Positions 40,398 through 42,454 of a DNA stretch of 42,454 bases are shown here, in pieces. The stretch spans positions 1 through 42,454 of the forward strand of contig JASUSA010000025.1 in assembly GCA_030446305.1 (NCBI GenBank), given 5' to 3'. Position numbers and translations under genes: made by a program. Within the stretch, counting starts at the first letter, position 1. Each line of letters starts with the position of its first letter. This DNA comes from Clostridiales bacterium. GTDB taxonomy: Bacteria > Bacillota > Clostridia > Peptostreptococcales > Acidaminobacteraceae. The notes below the pieces were generated by a model. It was not told the DNA's origin, made no database searches, and was given only the letters and a program-made list of their open reading frames with translations.

Positions 40398-41393
40398 TCA
40401 TTTTTTCTGATCCATCAAATGACATGCAACGAAATGATCCGGTTCAACTTCCTTAAATTCCGGTTCAATTTGAGCACAAACATCCATGGCATAGATGCAT
40501 CTGGTCCTGAACCGACAGCCTGAAGGCGGATTAATCGGACTTGGTACATCACCTTCCAAAATGATGCGCTGCTTTTGACGCGTAACTTCGGGATCCGGAA
40601 TTGGAATTGCCGAAAGAAGCGCCTGTGTATAAGGATGCAGCGGTTTTTCGTATAAGTTTTTACTCTCGGAGAGCTCCACGAGTTTACCGAGGTACATAAC
40701 GCCAATACGATCTGATATATGCTTAACCATCGACAGGTCATGCGCAATGAACAGATAGGTTAGACCAAAGTCATTTTGGAGATCTTCCAGCATGTTGACA
40801 ACCTGTGCTTGGATCGAAACGTCCAATGCTGAAATCGGTTCATCGCAAATAATGAAATCCGGACTTACCGCAAGTGCACGGGCAATTCCTATTCTCTGAC
40901 GCTGACCACCTGAAAATTCATGAGGGTATCTGCTGGCATGCATCTTACTGAGACCAACGCGCTCAAGCAATTCATAGATACGCTTTTGCCTTGCTTCACC
41001 AGAAGCTAAGTTGTGTATATCCAGCGGTTCGCCGATGATATCACCGACTGTCATTCGCGTGTTGAGTGATGCATAGGGATCTTGAAAAATCATTTGAATA
41101 CGTTTGCGAAAAGGCTTGAGCTCCTGCTCGGACATACCGCCAATTTCAGCGCCATCGAAGATGATCTCACCGCCAGTAGGCTCATAGAGTCTGATGAGTG
41201 TACGGCCTGTCGTCGACTTGCCGCAGCCCGATTCACCGACGAGTCCCAGTGTTTCGCCTTTGTATATTTTAAAACTGACATCGTCAACCGCTTGGACGTA
41301 ACGAACGTCTTTACGAATAAATCCCTTATTGATCTTAAAATACTTTTTGAGATTTTTGACTTCCAGCAAAACTTCTTTGTTTTCATTATGCAT
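40398..41393 (-). CDS. Oligopeptide/dipeptide ABC transporter ATP-binding protein (OppF/DppF type)
   Basis: 331 residues. Walker [14 protein letters not shown]-loop [20 protein letters not shown], signature [15 protein letters not shown], Walker [13 protein letters not shown] and H-loop IAHDLS. The C-terminal oligopeptide-transporter domain has [23 protein letters not shown], a cysteine cluster of the type that binds an iron-sulfur cluster in this family. It hydrolyses ATP with OppD-type partner. The ATG at 41393 has GAGG 8 bp before it and overlaps the stop of the previous gene. Confidence 0.94.
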   Translation of the reverse strand: MHNENKEVLLEVKNLKKYFKINKGFIRKDVRYVQAVDDVSFKIYKGETLGLVGESGCGKSTTGRTLIRLYEPTGGEIIFDGAEIGGMSEQELKPFRKRIQMIFQDPYASLNTRMTVGDIIGEPLDIHNLASGEARQKRIYELLERVGLSKMHASRYPHEFSGGQRQRIGIARALAVSPDFIICDEPISALDVSIQAQVVNMLEDLQNDFGLTYLFIAHDLSMVKHISDRIGVMYLGKLVELSESKNLYEKPLHPYTQALLSAIPIPDPEVTRQKQRIILEGDVPSPINPPSGCRFRTRCIYAMDVCAQIEPEFKEVEPDHFVACHLMDQKK

Positions 41394-42411
41394 CTGCTTC
41401 ACCTCGTTTCACACCTGTATCAACTTCAACCTTTGGCGCTTCAGGGTCAAGCAGCCAGCATGCGGCACGGTGTCCCGGATTAAGATTGTAGTATTTTGGC
41501 GCCTCGCTTGCACAGATCTGCATTGCATAAGGACATCGTGTTGCAAATGGACAGCCTAAAGGCGGACTTAACAAGTCAGGTGGCGTACCCGGAATGGGTA
41601 CAAGTCGCTGCTTTTCATTTAAATCCAAACGTGGAATTGACTTAATAAGGCCCATGGTGTAAGGATGTTTCGGCTCATAAAAAATGTCTTCTGAGCTCCC
41701 TTCTTCCATGATAAGGCCGCCATACATAACGACGATACGGCTGCAAACATCTGCAACGACACCGAGATCATGCGTGATTAAAATAATCGCTGTATTGACT
41801 TTATCTTTTAGTTCTTTTAAGAGTTCGAGAATCTGTGCCTGAATAGTTACATCCAATGCCGTCGTCGGCTCATCTGCAATCAGAAGATCCGGCTGACATG
41901 AAAGCGCAATGGCAATCATGGCACGCTGGCGCATACCGCCTGAAAATTCATGAGGGTAATTGTCAACACGCTCTTCCGGTGAAGGAATGCCGACGAGTTT
42001 CAGCATGTCTATGGCTTTTTTTCGCGCCTCTGATTTCGAAAGTCCCTGATGCTTTATCATGGCTTCCATAATCTGATTGCCAATGGTATATACCGGGTTT
42101 AGCGATGTCATTGGATCCTGAAAGATCATGGCAATCTGATCACCGCGAATACTCATCATTTCTTTTGCCGATTTCGGTACGATATCTTCGCCCTTAAACA
42201 TGATTTTACCGGATTTTATTTTTCCGGGATGCTGCAGTAACTTCATAACAGACATTGATGTAACGGACTTCCCGCTGCCCGATTCACCAACGATGCCCAG
42301 CGCTTCACCTTTGTCTAGGTGAAAACTGACGCCGCGAATGGCTTGAACCTCACCTAAATGTGTATAAAAGGAAGTGTACAGGTTCTGTACGTCTAAAATT
42401 CTTTCGCCCAT
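41386..42411 (-). CDS. Oligopeptide/dipeptide ABC transporter ATP-binding protein (OppD/DppD type)
   Basis: 341 residues. Walker [14 protein letters not shown]-loop [17 protein letters not shown], signature [15 protein letters not shown], Walker [13 protein letters not shown] and H-loop ITHDLG. The C-terminal [26 protein letters not shown] carries the family Cys cluster. Partner of the next ATPase. The ATG at 42411 is preferred to GTG 42417 because AAAGG is 9 bp upstream. A permease gene ends 14 bp upstream. Part of an opp/dpp operon that continues beyond the window. Confidence 0.94.
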   Translation of the reverse strand: MGERILDVQNLYTSFYTHLGEVQAIRGVSFHLDKGEALGIVGESGSGKSVTSMSVMKLLQHPGKIKSGKIMFKGEDIVPKSAKEMMSIRGDQIAMIFQDPMTSLNPVYTIGNQIMEAMIKHQGLSKSEARKKAIDMLKLVGIPSPEERVDNYPHEFSGGMRQRAMIAIALSCQPDLLIADEPTTALDVTIQAQILELLKELKDKVNTAIILITHDLGVVADVCSRIVVMYGGLIMEEGSSEDIFYEPKHPYTMGLIKSIPRLDLNEKQRLVPIPGTPPDLLSPPLGCPFATRCPYAMQICASEAPKYYNLNPGHRAACWLLDPEAPKVEVDTGVKRGEADA

Positions 42412-42425
42412 GTCCACACGCCTTT

Positions 42426-42454
42426 CTATTTTCTAAGTCTAGGGTCGAGCGCAT
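42426..42454 (-). CDS. Oligopeptide/dipeptide ABC transporter permease, C-terminal end (truncated by the window)
   Basis: Only the last eight residues and the stop are visible: ALDPRLRK, then TAG. This is the usual C-terminus of DppC/OppC permeases ('..D.L.DALDPRLR'). It stops 14 bp before the OppD-type start, which agrees with the standard order BCDF. Confidence 0.7.

Overview
The window looks like chromosomal DNA of a low-to-moderate-GC Gram-positive anaerobe, most likely of the class Clostridia. The evidence is strong GGAGG-type ribosome-binding sites, textbook sigma-A promoters, lipobox lipoproteins, AhrC/ArgR-type boxes, an enoate-reductase-type flavoenzyme, a sigma-54 activator, and the order amidase - rph - rdgB - yfcE-like phosphodiesterase. 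I cannot name a species. I saw no phage, transposase, plasmid or CRISPR signature. Almost every base is assigned to a gene, a tRNA or a recognisable regulatory element.

Region 1 (1-2150, + strand): the end of a TusA-like sulfur carrier, a YeeE/YedE-type sulfur-compound permease, and an odd thioredoxin-reductase-like flavoprotein with a dead thioredoxin domain. They end at a bidirectional terminator. Region 2 (2251-7856): a catabolic operon on the - strand encodes a metal-dependent cyclase-family hydrolase, a sodium:solute symporter with two C-terminal winged-helix-like domains, and a beta-keto-acid cleavage enzyme. It has a very good -24/-12 (sigma-54) promoter. It faces a divergent PAS/AAA+/Fis sigma-54 activator, with GTGTCAA-N6-TTGACAC sites between them. 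This is the best candidate for an undescribed pathway. Region 3 (7864-10878): a TetR regulator convergent with a 665-residue enoate-reductase-family enzyme, whose promoter is followed by two overlapping palindromic operators.

Region 4 (11046-16337, - strand): an overlapping response regulator, histidine kinase, ABC ATPase and FtsX-type permease set, of the kind used for cell-envelope stress or peptide resistance. Five tandem 15-bp repeats lie upstream. Region 5 (16375-19160, - strand): a three-gene SsuABC/NMT1-like uptake system whose leader carries 18-bp repeats. Region 6 (19307-25363, + strand): a DnaQ-like exonuclease with a BRCT domain, tRNA-Arg, a 62-residue membrane peptide, and an overlapping pair made of an HD-GYP response regulator and a large hybrid histidine kinase, which together form a probable c-di-GMP degradation circuit.

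Region 7 (25421-32044): arginine biosynthesis, with argJ-argB-argD divergent from argG and argH around a double promoter with ARG boxes. Region 8 (32183-32836): five tRNA genes (Lys-TTT, Lys-CTT, Gln, His, Pro). Region 9 (33066-38364, - strand): a PurM/HypE-like protein, cell-wall amidase, RNase PH, dITP/XTP pyrophosphatase with an unusual repeat-built N-terminus, and a small phosphodiesterase. Region 10 (38434-42454, - strand): an oligopeptide/dipeptide ABC transporter (end of a permease, two ATPases, and a lipoprotein with its own promoter).

Across these regions there is a family of ~112-bp imperfect palindromic intergenic repeats, with clear copies at 6256-6365, 8658-8769 and 20584-20695. 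Two of them begin about 20 bp after a predicted -10 box, in the leader of a gene.
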